Shown: piece after piece, positions 1 to 11,956 of the stretch
Position numbering within the stretch: the first letter of the stretch is position 1
How the letters are laid out: every line of letters begins with the position of its first letter
Source of the DNA: Porpolomopsis calyptriformis
Taxonomy: Eukaryota > Basidiomycota > Agaricomycetes > Agaricales > Hygrophoraceae
Length of the DNA stretch: 64,000 nucleotides
Direction: 5' to 3'
Assembly: GCA_951640195.1 (NCBI GenBank)
Contig: OX621168.1
Coordinates: 372,001-436,000 of the forward strand
The notes under the pieces: generated by a model
What the model was told of the DNA's origin: nothing
The model's input: only the letters and a program-made list of their open reading frames with translations
The model's database searches: none
Made by a program: the position numbers and the translations under genes

Positions 1-797
1 CAACTGAGCATGATCTCTCCTTTGCAAATCAACAGTCTGCAAAGAGTTCATCGAGGCACTCCAAGCGTGTCACTCTAGCAACTGGGCAAGATTGACGGGC
101 GGATGTAATGCTCAAAAGGACAACCTAAACCGCTGTCTTCGTCGCGAGGCAAGCCTTTGTTCGTTTATTTAGCGGGCACGCAGGTGGTTGACCGTTCCCC
201 TGCCGATCTAGCGTATCACACGGTCTACATTGAATAGAGAGAAGGCCAAAATTCGACGCGCCAAGGCTGAAAAGGCCTGGAGCGAGCTTCATCAAGACGA
301 TTGACGGGTGTATCGCCGCCGCGTTGCTGCGTGAGATCAATACCGTGGATGGTGACACACACGCCTTCTTATGCTGGTCGATAGTTGGAGATTCTCCCGT
401 ATCGTTCCGGTAACTTGATGTCCCTCATATAGATCCTTCAGATTGCCAAAACTCAGTCGCACAGTAGCGACGTTCAGTGGTGAAGTCACAACAGTATGAG
501 TGCCAAATACATCTAGGATCTTACGATCTGGGTATCATCGCGGTGTCGAGTACAAAAAGGGAGCAAACCAAGCTAGATTACACAGAAGGGACGAGTGATC
601 AATTTGCACCGCATATAGAGAGCTCCCGCATTTCTTGTAAAACGGCTTCAACCTACGGACCGGCGTTAGCACATCTGTTTACGAAATAATATGGAGAGAA
701 GACATCACCTGTGCGTCTAGTTGACCTGCAGCATAATCCTCTCGAACATTCTCCGCAAAGTATCTAATGTACCAATCAATTTATGGTGGGGAGGAGA
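1..797. other. no gene recognised
   Basis: Only short open frames without recognisable motifs are visible. The stretch lies downstream of the Hob3-like gene, whose stop codon is at 798-800 on the minus strand. It could hold the 3' UTR of that gene and part of a gene running in from outside the window. I see no tRNA-like A/B boxes and no repeat. Confidence 0.4.
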
Positions 798-1961
798 TTA
801 ACCGGTCCCGCACCTTTGCACACCGCTCATTTTCTCGTATCCTTCCTCTGCAAATTTAGACTGCATTCGGATCATGGCTTCAAAGCTGGGATCAAAGTAT
901 GGAACGCGCAATTCGAGAAGTTGAGGCAGCTCGCCGATAAGTTGATCGTTCAGAATGTCAAAGACCTCTTTGGCGTCGTCGTTTTCTTGCTGGGCCTTAT
1001 CACGAAAGAGAAAGTTAGGTCAAGCAGCAAGTAGAACATGATTGACTTCTTACCTTGGGCAGTTTTGTCGGGTCCTCACTGGGCTTGTCGTAAAGTTTTC
1101 GTAATTTGCTCCTGGCTGCATCATAATCCAGCAACTGGGAACCGACTTGAGCTTGAAGTACAGGCCAAAAAGGATAAGGTGATCTCACTTTCTTGTTCCG
1201 TTTTGAGATATGCTCGTTGATAATTGGGAAATAAGCATTCATCTTCCCCAAAGGCTCCAAAATAGTGGTCCTGTAAGGTGTGTCCTACGCAATGATAAAA
1301 ATGAGAATGATGGGACGGCAATGACGTCAAAAAAAAAAAAAAAAAAAAAGACACCTACGAGTTCTCTTCCGATTCCTTCGTCCAGGTCATCCACAGACTG
1401 CTTATACGCATGCGCCGCCATCGCGCCCTCGGACGTCCTATCCGCAGCATTATAAAACGTGCCGAGCGTCTCTGCCAGCCTCGATTGTGCCGCGGTCATC
1501 GCTGTACTCGCACATCAACGACGGAGTGAAGGGCAAAAAAGGGGGAATATAATGACCTCGCATGGCATCCAAGTACGCCTTGCTATCCTTCTGAAGCGTC
1601 TGGCATTCCTTTTCGAAGCTAGACGAAAGAGCGAGTCAGTTCAGCAACCAAACGGTTCAAGGTCGGCACATAGAGGATTGCGCAGAGGGGGGGGCAATAA
1701 TAATAATACCGACGTCTTGAACTTTCCTTCTTCATCAGCAAACTCCCGATCGACCGTTCGTTCTATCTGCCCGGTCTTTTGCCTAAGCTAAAAGTGTCAT
1801 CACCCAGTCAGCATTCCAGCACCCATCATCCACGTTCAAACAGGGCGCACGGTCGTTCCAGCCCTGTTCACAGATTTCTTGAAACTTAACGAAGAGAGGA
1901 AATCCTTAGCGAGTGAGTGAGACAAGCGCAAGATGGACACAACATACCCTGACCAGCTCAT
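798..1961 (-). CDS. hob3: BAR-domain protein, Rvs161/Hob3 type (amphiphysin-like)
   Basis: Eight exons read on the minus strand (1961-1948, 1884-1851, 1787-1714, 1618-1557, 1501-1359, 1284-1189, 1134-1054, 995-798) give 233 codons in frame. The start is MSWSGFKKSVNRAG, as in Rvs161/Hob3. Next comes QKTGQIERTVDREF, then the BAR coiled-coil segments (DSKAYLDAMRAMTAAQSRLA; LLDYDAARSKLRKL) and a C-terminus near ELPQLLELRVPYFDPSFEAM. Known role of the family: a curved dimer with an Rvs167-like partner at endocytic sites, linked to actin organisation and Cdc42. There is no SH3 domain, as expected for the Rvs161 branch. It is somewhat shorter than the roughly 265 residues of yeast homologues. The first exon is only 14 nt of coding sequence, and intron 5 contains a 20-A tract at 1330-1349. 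Family assignment is firm; function is inferred from the family. Confidence 0.93.
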
Positions 1962-2187
1962 TTCTCAGCGCGGGTGGAGACGAAGGGGTGTAACAAGGCA
2001 GTTCGATTACATAATTTAACACCCAACTGTAATATACAACTTTCTACTCCATTAGACCCAATATATGTAGGATACGATATAAGCGAGAAATGCCAAGGGT
2101 GGGTTACACATACTGGATAGAATGAAATGAAAAAAAAAAGAGCAATACACCATAAATCGAAAAAACGACATATATCATATCTCACAC

Positions 2188-5100
2188 TCACTCACCTGGC
2201 GGGGTAGGCCCAAAACTCGACAGCGCCATACACCCCGCCCACACCATCTCCACCGCCGCCCTTCCCACCGGGCTCAACAACGGCGTCGACCAATCCTCGA
2301 CCGCATTCTCCCCCATCTCAAACAGATCCGTCTCCGGGTCCTTCCGCACCAGTGGCAGACACAGCCCCATCTTCACCAGTCCCTCAGGCAAAAACTCGAT
2401 CCCTCGATCACGCGAATGGTATACCGCGATCGCCACATCGCCGTGGCACCGTAGGCGGGTCGTCAAATCCGGGATCGACTGCGCCGCCTCCCACATCGGA
2501 CCAGTGACCGACAGTCCGTCGCTAGGGAGCCGCACGCCCGACCCTCGCAGCTGGCCGTGGCCCACCAGACGCGCGGCGACATGGAACTCGGTCAGAATGA
2601 TCCCACGGCCGTCCTGTCCGTCCTGCGGTCGCGTCCCGTCGTGGGAGGAGGAGGATTGGGTGTGGCGCGTGCCCTTCTTCCTCCGCTCAGGCTCCTTCTT
2701 TCCAAACGCGACGTAGTGCACGAGGAGATAGTTGCGCTCTTCCAACGCCGGCGCAAGAGGTGCCGCCGCATCCCGTCCTGTCGACAGCGGGTCGGTCTCT
2801 CCCGGCCACAAAGGGAGGAGCATGAACAGCGAATCGTCCGGGATGTAATCGAGAATGCAAGCTCGTCCAGTGTCCTTTGTCCGCGAACTTGACTTCTTAC
2901 TCTTGTGACCCAAGCTTGAATTCGCAGGCAACAATCCAACCCCCTTGAACGAGTTATTCAGATTGTGGATCACTCGGTCCGTCTCCTCCTGCTTCGCTCG
3001 CGGTACCATAGCCAACCAAGGGGGCTTGTAATTACCCTCCAACTGCGCGCTCGTGTGTCCTGCCGTCATACCAGACGCGGGCAAGTTCGATCGGGGCAGT
3101 GGGCGGAGCAGACGACGGAAGAAGGACGTCCCACTGTCGAGCTCAAGACTGCGGTGGTGGTGGTCGGACCTCGTCCGGACGTACTCGATCAAGCTCGAAT
3201 CAAGCGCCCCGTACGTCTCCGCATGCGGTGTGCGCGTTGGGCGATCAGAGTCCCAGGAGTCGCGTCGGTGATGACGCAGGGAGCTGATCGTCGACTCGTC
3301 CGATAGTGAGTCGCGGCGGGATTGGGGGCCTTGGTCATCCCCTTTATCGGCGGAGGCAGTTGTGAGAAGATTCTCTTGAGCAGAGCGATCTTCCGGTGTG
3401 GGTGTCACGACTTTTGGGATTTCTGGCAACTCGAACGTGATGCGAGCGGCATTATTATCGGTCTCAACGGCAGTGATAGGGTAGATCCTCTCGTCCTTGT
3501 TTTTGTTTTTGGGCTTGGACTCCTCTGGCCTTTTCTTACCCTTTTCCTTCTCTCTGTCCCTTCGCCCAAGACTGGAAGACCTCACAGCACCACTTCTCCT
3601 TCCGGCTGTTCTCCTGTCCCGATCGCCATCGCCATCTTCTAATAACCCATGGGTAGCCAACTTTGCCGTCGTTTTTGTGCTTGTGAACCTCTCCTGCACC
3701 TTTTTCGGCGCAAGCAGTACCCCAGGACGAAGACGATGGTGACCGACCAAATCGTGTGCTCTGTAAATCGAGAACGCAACCGCACGTGAGTGTTTGTGAA
3801 TCGTGACGCTGGGTCCACCACGCGTATTGCCAAGGGAGTATGGGTCTAGAATATGCCGTATATTTAGTCGCTGATGAGGTGGTTTGGTCGCGTCAGCTAT
3901 GGAAATTCAACGGTTAGATTTTCGACAAATGCCAAAAAAGAAGGATAGACTGACGTCTATACACATTCCTGTCCACCTTGAATCTTCCCACAAATTCACA
4001 CATCCAAATCTCTTGCGTGCCAGGTGCCATCCCAAGAGCACTAGCCTCCTTTTCCTTTTCCTTTTCCTTCTCCTTCTCTCTTTCCTTCTCTCTCTCTTTG
4101 ATCCTGACCCTCCCATCCTCTTTCCCTTTCTTGCTCTCACGAAAACTGGCTGATGGACTCAAAAACTTTGTATTCAATCCCGAGCCGCTCTTCAAACCCC
4201 TTGGGGAACTCCCGTCTGCTTTCTCCCGCCTGAACGACCAAAATCCTTTTTGGGTTCCATACTCTTCATCCCATCCACGCAAGTGTCTCGCAAACGTATC
4301 ATCCATCCCCGTCCCAACCGTCGTGGTGCTCGCCCGGCGTGGGGGACCGTGCCATTCCCAGCCGAACGCAAGCGCCTGGCTAGCCTGTGACGAGCGCCGA
4401 ACGGGCTGAGCAAAAGAGAGCGCGTCCGATTCTCGCCTGGAGAGGGCAGCATCCTGTCCGCCAAGAATGTAGCCGATATTCATCCCGGCATTCTGGTACG
4501 CGGCCTGGCCATCATCGTTCCGTGCCTCGAGGCTCGCCCAATCGCCCCTGGTAGAGGGCTCACTGGCCCCACCGACTCCCAAGTTGAGGTCGAAGGTCCG
4601 GAGATCGTCATCCAAACTCCGACTAGGCCTCCTGAGCGTCGCCAAACTGGGTTCCCTGTCCCTCCTTCCGTCACCCCCTCCAAGGACATCAGTCTTTTCG
4701 GTTGATGTGCTTGCCCCAGGGATGGCCATAGGCAGACTCCTCCTCCTGTGGAACGGATCCTTCGGGAGAGGGGCAAGTTTATTCCCCTCATCCTCTTCAT
4801 CATCCAAGAAATCGGCGCTGGCAAATGTAACAGGCGACGGTTCGGGGATGAGGTCCATTCCGAACGGCCCGTATCGAAGGAGGGCACCTTCCTCGTCACT
4901 GCTAAATCCAGTTTGGGAATGGGACAAGTTATCGAGGGAGGAGAGAGAGGTGGAGGATGAGTTGACGCCGTGGACACCAAATGTGTGTTGAGAGGCGGTG
5001 TCAGAGTAAAGCGCTTCAGGGCGGACATCGTCGGAATCGCTGACATGGTCTTCGGGTGTTGTTGGGCCTCTGGTACGTCGCTGAGGAGAAGGCAGCGAGG

Positions 5101-5889
5101 AGGCGGGTGCGGGTGCGGAGACGGGGTGAATGCCAGGGCGCAGAGGGGGGTGATCACCATCGTGAGGGCTGTCGTGGGGCACGAACATGGATGGTCGGGG
5201 TGTGCGATCGATGTTGGATGGACTTAGGATGGGTGTGAGTGGACTGATTTGAGTGTCGTGCCTGGCGCCTGGTTCGAACGGGGAGAAGTGGGGGGAGGGC
5301 ACGGATGAGCGAGCGGCGCCGAATGTGAATGTAGAGAGTCCGAGGTAGATCTCGTCCTCGGGGCCCACTTGGGGCGGAGTGGAAGGGCGAGTTTGACCTT
5401 CGGGAGTGCCAATCAAGGTAGATGAGGCAGGAGAGGAGTGGGCGGAATTGGGTCGGAAGACAATAGAAGGCAACGAACTGTGGGGATGAGGTGGGTAGAC
5501 GGGGAGGGCTGAAGGGTAGGGACCATCTTCGAAGGGTGATGTATGCTGGTCCCTAGAAATAGATGTAGATAAGAAAGCGAGTGAACTAAATGTATGGTAA
5601 GTGCGCACTGGAAATTGGACGCTTGGATTTGGTCCGAAGCAATTGAACGAGGTGAGAGGATCCGTCTCTCGAGGTCGATATTGGATGAGTCAGGGGGAGT
5701 GGGCGCGAAACTAAGGGATGAGGACGATGCAGTAGAGGAAAGCTGGCCCGATGAGAGATTGACTGAGGAGGATGCGAGTGGGTGCTGGGGATCGGGGGCG
5801 GTGGTAGGATTGGGAGATGAGGGTGAGGAACGATGAGAGGGAGAGAGTGGGGAACGAGGAGGGTGTCTTTCGCGTTTTGACCACAACAT
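2188..5889 (-). CDS. conserved basidiomycete protein of unknown function, 1195 aa
   Basis: Three exons (5889-5609, 5552-3955, 3896-2188) join in frame to 1195 codons. The N-terminal half is Ser/Pro-rich and looks disordered. A run of alternating Glu/Lys lies at about 4035-4095. A compact region spans the second intron: WMCEFVGRFKVDR before it, and HQRLNIRHILDPYSLGN and AHDLVGHHRLRPGVLLAPKK after it. That region is the most conserved-looking part. No catalytic motif, signal peptide or membrane span is seen. The start chosen is the first ATG (MLWSKRER); earlier in-frame codons are not ATG. It runs in the same direction as the Hob3-like gene, 226 bp upstream of it. I recognise it only as a protein type seen in mushroom-forming fungi and assign no function. 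Confidence 0.7.
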
Positions 5890-6796
5890 TGATGGGATGG
5901 AAGCGGGGGAAGAGGAAGGATGAGGGTAAGAGAGGGTAACGAGAGTGGAGGAGGAGGAGAACGAAGAAAACAAGAGAAATATAATATGTCACATTTTATG
6001 TCACAAAACACGTGACTAGATAGACAAGACGACGTTCGTTCGCGGCCGTAATACAGCATCGATCCGGCAATCAAAGGATTTTGTCAACTCTTCGAGTCGT
6101 TCAGTTTGTACCTCAACTGCCGTTCGATCCCTGTGACACACTGCCATGAAGTGAACTGCGCGTCTATGATCGTGAACGAAGCGGTTACTTCGTATTCTCA
6201 TGAGCGATGTGGGCGATGAACCACGTCGTGGGAATGCCTGGAGATTGCCAAGGGCAGTTCTCGAGTCCAAATCGTAAGGTAACTGCTTTTTCTTCTTTTG
6301 ATCGCCAACTACACGGCCTCGCTTACAGCTCTTTCTAAAATTAGGTCTCTCCACGCGTGCTTGGTACCCGTACCACCCGCAGACCTAGCACAACCCCGGG
6401 TGGTAAGAATCCCCAGCTGACGAGTTCCGCGACACCGTCCGTGGCGCACTCGCCCACAGTCCCGCTGGGTGGGGTCGTAGACGGGGAATATTCCAAGTGC
6501 AAGACCTGGATATCATACCTCTCTCACCCCCTGCCGGAACAAATTGATCCTTTCCCGATGAAACAGGGCTCGATCCCCCCACTGATCCTGCATTTTCCGC
6601 GCTTGCTTCGACGCACCTTCCTCCGTCTCTTCCGTTCGGTCCACCGTGCAGCCCCGGATGCCCCGGTCCGTGTTTTTCGCGAAGGAGAGTGGTGTCTTAC
6701 TCATCACCTGTCCGTGCGCGAGTTGAGGAAGGTGATGTACACGAGGAGATAGGTATATGCATATCACGTCCGGATTGTATAATAGGTTAAGAAAAT
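5890..6796. other. gap with a possible small minus-strand gene
   Basis: About 6385-6752 is GC-rich and open on both strands. On the minus strand a frame beginning MSKTPLSFAKNTDRGIRG (ATG near 6715) runs to VREV. A GT-AG intron ending near 6473 could then lead into a frame ending at the TAA near 6345. I do not recognise the product and the splice choice is uncertain, so I do not call it a gene. The rest is promoter and UTR for the neighbours. Confidence 0.3.
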
Positions 6797-7339
6797 TCAA
6801 CTGCAGATACCATCATCGATAATAAACCCGCAGCGTCGACACTTGACTCTGCGATCAAGCATGCACAGGCCGATCCCTAATGGGAACCAAAACACTGCAG
6901 CCAACACACCTGCAAGGACGTCAGGGCTGCGACTGAGAGAGATGGAAGAGAACGGACCGAGTAGGCCAAACTTGGTCTGGGCAAGGTGTCCACCTTCCTG
7001 GAGACATATCATCTCCGGGTGGTCAGGCGGGAGCAACGAGGCGATGTGCTCATTCGTCCGGGGGTGGACATAGTGGTATACGGTTGTTGGAGGCATGGCG
7101 GGAGGCGCTGGTTTCATATGTACTTGTATCGAGGGAGGTGCCTCCTGAAAGGGCGGTTGCGAGTCTAGAAAGATGTAAGACGACAGCCAATGAAATTTCA
7201 TCTGTGCGTACTGTTGGTCGCATCGTATGCTGGGGGGTTGTCAAGCGGTGTCTTTAGCTGTGGGCAAAGTCGTGAGAGGAATGAATGGAAAGAGGGGGGA
7301 ACGCACAAGAGACATATCCGCAGGAGAGTCAATGATCAT
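6797..7339 (-). CDS. BRI3-like small membrane protein
   Basis: Four exons (7339-7307, 7257-7212, 7164-6958, 6909-6797) give 132 codons. The protein is a Pro-rich N-terminus (TPLDNPPAYDATNN, then AMPPTTVYHYVHPRTNEH), one hydrophobic stretch (GVLAAVFWFPLGIGLCMLD) and a C-terminal Cys pair (KCRRCG). This matches the brain protein I3 / LITAF-like layout, in which a short membrane segment sits next to a zinc-binding Cys cluster on the cytosolic face of endolysosomal membranes. The third intron is a multiple of three without a stop, so an unspliced reading also stays open. The start could be MIIDSPADMSLL or the internal Met of MSLLKTPL. The gene is divergent from the PRMT1 gene, 283 bp away. The family call is moderately sure; the function in fungi is unknown. 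Confidence 0.7.
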
Positions 7340-7622
7340 CGTTTGAGACAATCTTTATGTGGTCAGACGAAGGAGCAGCGCAGTCAAGGCTGCGGGTGGC
7401 TTGAAAAGTATTATGTAATAAAATGTGAATGTAAACATTTACAAATGATCATAGTGGCTACGGTGAAGATGGAAGTAACCCTTCTTACCGACTGTACTGA
7501 CCCGTGCGGTACTTCGGCCGGTTGTTGTGGTTTGTTGTACCCCTCCATTTTTATTTTATGCTTTTTTTTTTCGTATCCCGACCCGACCAACCTTTCAGCT
7601 CATCGATAGTCGACTATTTCGA

Positions 7623-9119
<1,497 letters not shown>

Positions 9120-9347
9120 GTGAAATTTCGTTCGTCTCAGACTCATCGTGTGCAAGCCAAGTTGGCGATGGAAGCATGCTGACCTGTTGTCAGGTCTTGA
9201 CTACGTCGTTATTTACAGTATACTTAATATCATTTTTGTTTACTCCCGACAGGTACTAGACACAAGGACTCGTTGTTTTTGTTTGCGAAAATGTGATGCA
9301 ATGTCGAATGACGTGCACAACAAAGACAGCAAAGAAAAAAAGCGAGA

Positions 9348-9535
9348 TCCCCCGACGACACAAGCCAGTAGTGCAGTAGCAAGGTCATCGCGTCGATGTG
9401 TTGCAAGCAGAGCACAAAGACAAGGGCGACAAAAATTAGATAACCAGATAATGGAGGCGGTGCCCCCATAATAGTGGTTAAACTATTAAGAACAGATACT
9501 ACACTTGATCTAAGCCAAAAGGCCAGAGTGGTAAA
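9348..9535 (-). ncRNA. U2: U2 spliceosomal snRNA
   Basis: Read on the minus strand, the region carries the U2 5' domain GGCCTTTTGGCTTAGATCAA and the branch-site recognition segment GTGTAGTATCTG. Stem IIa (AATAGTTTAACCACTATT), a GC-rich stem IIb (GGGGGCACCGCC) and an Sm site AATTTTTG at 9430-9437 follow. The spacing from 5' end to Sm site (about 98 nt) equals that of human U2. Two further hairpins follow the Sm site. The 5' end is set by the TATA-like box at 9559-9566; the 3' end is approximate, placed from the usual 188-nt length. It pairs with the intron branch site in the spliceosome. Confidence 0.9.
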
Positions 9536-9558
9536 GAATCAATTACGCCATTGCCCGC

Positions 9559-9566
9559 CTTTTATA
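9559..9566 (-). promoter_or_regulatory. TATA-like box of the U2 gene
   Basis: TATAAAAG on the minus strand, about 25-30 bp upstream of the inferred U2 start. The roughly 155 bp between U2 and the bZIP start codon must hold the promoters of both divergent genes. Confidence 0.55.
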
Positions 9567-9689
9567 CTTTTGGATACAACGCACGGACCACTTTCCCACT
9601 TATATAATCAAATATACGTGGCGCCACGTATCCGCAGTCTCTCCATTCCTCTAAGACTCAATCCCAATCCCTCCTTACCTTACGACCTC

Positions 9690-10672
9690 ATGTCCCTCAC
9701 CAGCGTCGATCCCTCTTCTCTTTCTCTCCCGCCTTCCCCCCCCGCACGAAAACGTGCCCGCACCGATGTCTCCTCAGAAGACCGCAAGGAGGCACGCGCA
9801 CACCGCAACCGCATTGCCGCCCAGAACTCCCGCGACAGGCGTAAAGCCCAATTCACGTACCTCGAGCGCAAAGTGGCCGAGCTCGAGGAGGAGAATCGTC
9901 AACTCCGAGCCGGTCTCGAGCCCCGCCCGTCACCCAATTCAGAGCAGCAGACCGCGTGGGAGAAGGAGAATAGTGAGCTCAAGGAACGTATCAAGACTCT
10001 TGAGAACGGCTGGGACGCTGTCGTGAAAGCGCTCGCCGCTCAGGGTCTCACCGCTGGTATCCCTTCACCCACCACCGCCACCACCTTCCCCGTCCTCGTC
10101 TCCCCCCCTCCCTCTTTCCCGCTCTCACCCACCCCTTCCCACACCTCCACCACGAGTTCGACCCTGTACTCTGACGATGTCGATTTCGAGTCCACTCGCC
10201 ACCTAGCACGGGTGGCGACCACCGAGGCCCCTCCCCCCTCGGTGTCCCTGCAGCGGGTGCACTCCCAACCACATCGAATCAGATCCCCCCCTCTCATCAT
10301 CCCACGCTGTCTTATGACCCGCCACCGACATCTCCGGCCGCCGTCGACGAAGCGACCATGCAAGATTTATTCCGTGAAATCCTCGTTCCATCTTCGCCGT
10401 CGTCTCTTTCTCTGGACCCCATTCCAACACCACCCTCACCCCCACTACCACCACCGTCCGCCGCGGAATCGCCATCATCCTTGGCCTGTACCTCGCCGTC
10501 CGTGATGACCGACATGCTCAACATGGACTGGCCGTCTGAGGAGGATATACAGATGTTACTGGACATGGTTCCTAGTGTCCAGCCGGACGTCCATTTTGGT
10601 ACCGGTGCCGTCGATTTCCCCTCAGCATTGGATCTGGGGTTTGAAAACGTTTCAACTATTGGCGTGTTTTGA
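9690..10672 (+). CDS. hac1: HAC1/XBP1-like bZIP transcription factor of the unfolded protein response
   Basis: The basic region (about residues 35-55, with NRIAAQNSRDRRKAQFTYLE) has the Asn-Ser-Arg-Asp signature of the HAC1/XBP1 branch. It is followed by a leucine-zipper-like stretch and a long Ser/Thr/Pro region. The first frame stays open from 9690 to 10505 (271 aa) but its C-terminus is His/Arg/Pro-rich and unlikely. A second frame, ending at 10672, encodes an acidic, activation-domain-like tail (DMLNMDWPSEEDIQMLLDM). Removing the 44 nt between the two candidate IRE1 cuts (10207-10250) joins the frames exactly: 983 minus 44 is 939, or 313 codons. Known for the family: ER stress activates IRE1, which splices the mRNA in the cytoplasm to give the active factor. 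I infer the same here. The start is the ATG of MSLTSVDPSS; an upstream in-frame codon lies inside the U2 gene and is rejected. Confidence 0.85.
10197..10260 (+). promoter_or_regulatory. candidate IRE1 splice-site hairpins flanking a 44-nt unconventional intron
   Basis: Hairpin 2 (10242-10260) presents the 7-nt loop CTGCAGC, identical to the XBP1 3' loop, on a 6-pair stem with three wobble pairs; IRE1 would cut after the first G (10250). Hairpin 1 (10197-10217) is a perfect 7-bp stem CGCCACC/GGTGGCG with the loop TAGCACG; cutting after its G (10206) leaves a phase-1 end that matches the phase after the second cut. Loop 1 departs from the C-N-G-N-N-G consensus at positions 1 and 6, so this site is less certain. 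No GT-AG pair of suitable length and phase was found to explain the frame change. Confidence 0.65.
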
Positions 10673-11161
10673 GTTTCCCGTCGGACGCGGTTATTTATTT
10701 CAAGTCCCTTTTTTTTTTTTTTTTAACTCGCCTCTCCTTCGGATTCGTGTCCTGCCTTTCGACAAATTTTCTTCCGTCCTTCCCCTTGTTTCACCCTGAT
10801 GCTGTCTCCTGATTTTTCCATTTCAAAATTTCTCCCCCTCGGGGTCGAAGAAAGGTTGAGATGGAGACGATCCAGTGAGCGCTTTGGGTATTCTCGGGTT
10901 CAGATGGTTTTTGTCCTTGTCAGGAATGATTTGAAAGAGAATTTGTTATCCACGAAGCGGAATATATAAATAAATCTCAGTTAAAGACGACGACCCCCGA
11001 GAGATCCTTCTGCCAATCGCAATTAGCCGAGTCTGAAACTCTACGTTTGTTTGTTTTTTTTTTTTTCCTTCTTTTCTTTGGGAGGGGTTGGGTTGGTGTT
11101 GAGTTGATCATCCGGCTCTTTTTCGTACGTACGTACATCTGGCAAAAAAATGGCATCCCGT
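10673..11161. other. 3' UTRs between convergent genes
   Basis: Between the bZIP stop and the stop of the minus-strand CHZ1-like gene. Contains T-rich runs near 10709-10724 and 11050-11066 and no coding signal. Confidence 0.5.
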
Positions 11162-11601
11162 TTACTCTTCATCCATATCCTTGAGGGAAAGCCCGGCTTT
11201 TTTGATCACTTCAGGGTCAGTGTAGTCGACTGGTGGCTTGCGCCTAGTACGCGAGCTGAGAATCACCGATGGGTCGATGGCGGAGAGATCCTCCTGGCAA
11301 GCATCATACTGCTTAATCGATCGTTGAATAGGGGAATCAAAACAACTGACCTCTTCATCTTCTTCATCTTCTTCCTCCTCTCCTTCGTCATCTTCATCAT
11401 CATCATCGTCGTCGTCGTTGTCTTCTTCTTCTTCCACACTCATATCATGATCTTCAGGATCATCGCCAACCCCGGTAGTTTTCCCTTTATCGCTGTGTTT
11501 GAAAGCACCCGTCCTGCGTTCGAATTAATAATCCAGTAATGACCTGAAATCCAAAAATCATACTCTTTTTTCCCTTTCGAAGAGCCTGCGCTTGTCGACA
11601 T
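11162..11601 (-). CDS. small acidic protein, possible histone chaperone CHZ1-like
   Basis: The start MSTSAGSSKGKKE (ATG 11601) is followed by a GT-AG intron. The second part reads TGAFKHSDKGKTTGVGDDPE and then a long Asp/Glu tract. A probable in-frame 57-nt intron (from GTCAGT to TGCCAG) precedes the C-terminal EDLSAIDPSVILSSRTRRKP, followed by VDYTDPEVIKKAGLSLKDMDEE. Acidic region plus a short Arg-Thr-Arg, Val-Asp-Tyr motif resembles the CHZ motif that binds H2A.Z-H2B dimers. That identity rests on a short motif only. The acidic GAN codon tract is a simple repeat and could vary in length. Confidence 0.55.
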
Positions 11602-11956
11602 CGTTGACTGTTTCCACCGTTGTGCTCAAAAGGACGCGATGGTTTATTTGTATCTATGTACGTATCTTTCTCCCGCCACCATCAGCCATTGCTGATCCAA
11701 CCGTTTGCTATTTCTATTCTTTCCTCCCCCCCCTCACGCCAAAAATTCTAATTTTAAAGCCTCCACTTAGGATCAGAAAAACAATGCCGGTGGTGGAGGT
11801 CTTCCTGATGAAACCTGCCGTTTGGCCTCTGATCCCATGTGCACCGTCGTGATGCGATTAGCTCATCCGCCACACTGCCAAAAAAAAACCACTCCGATAT
11901 GTGACTTGAGGCACCCTAATCCGAGCTACCGACGCTCGTCTCTCTCTGTCCTTCCA

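Noticed and set aside
5890..5973. Extension of the 1195-aa gene to 5973
   Set aside because: The first codon there is TTG, not ATG; the first in-frame ATG is at 5889.
9474..9690. N-terminal extension of the bZIP frame
   Set aside because: It begins inside the U2 gene and crosses its promoter; the sequence is not protein-like. The ATG at 9690 fits the family.
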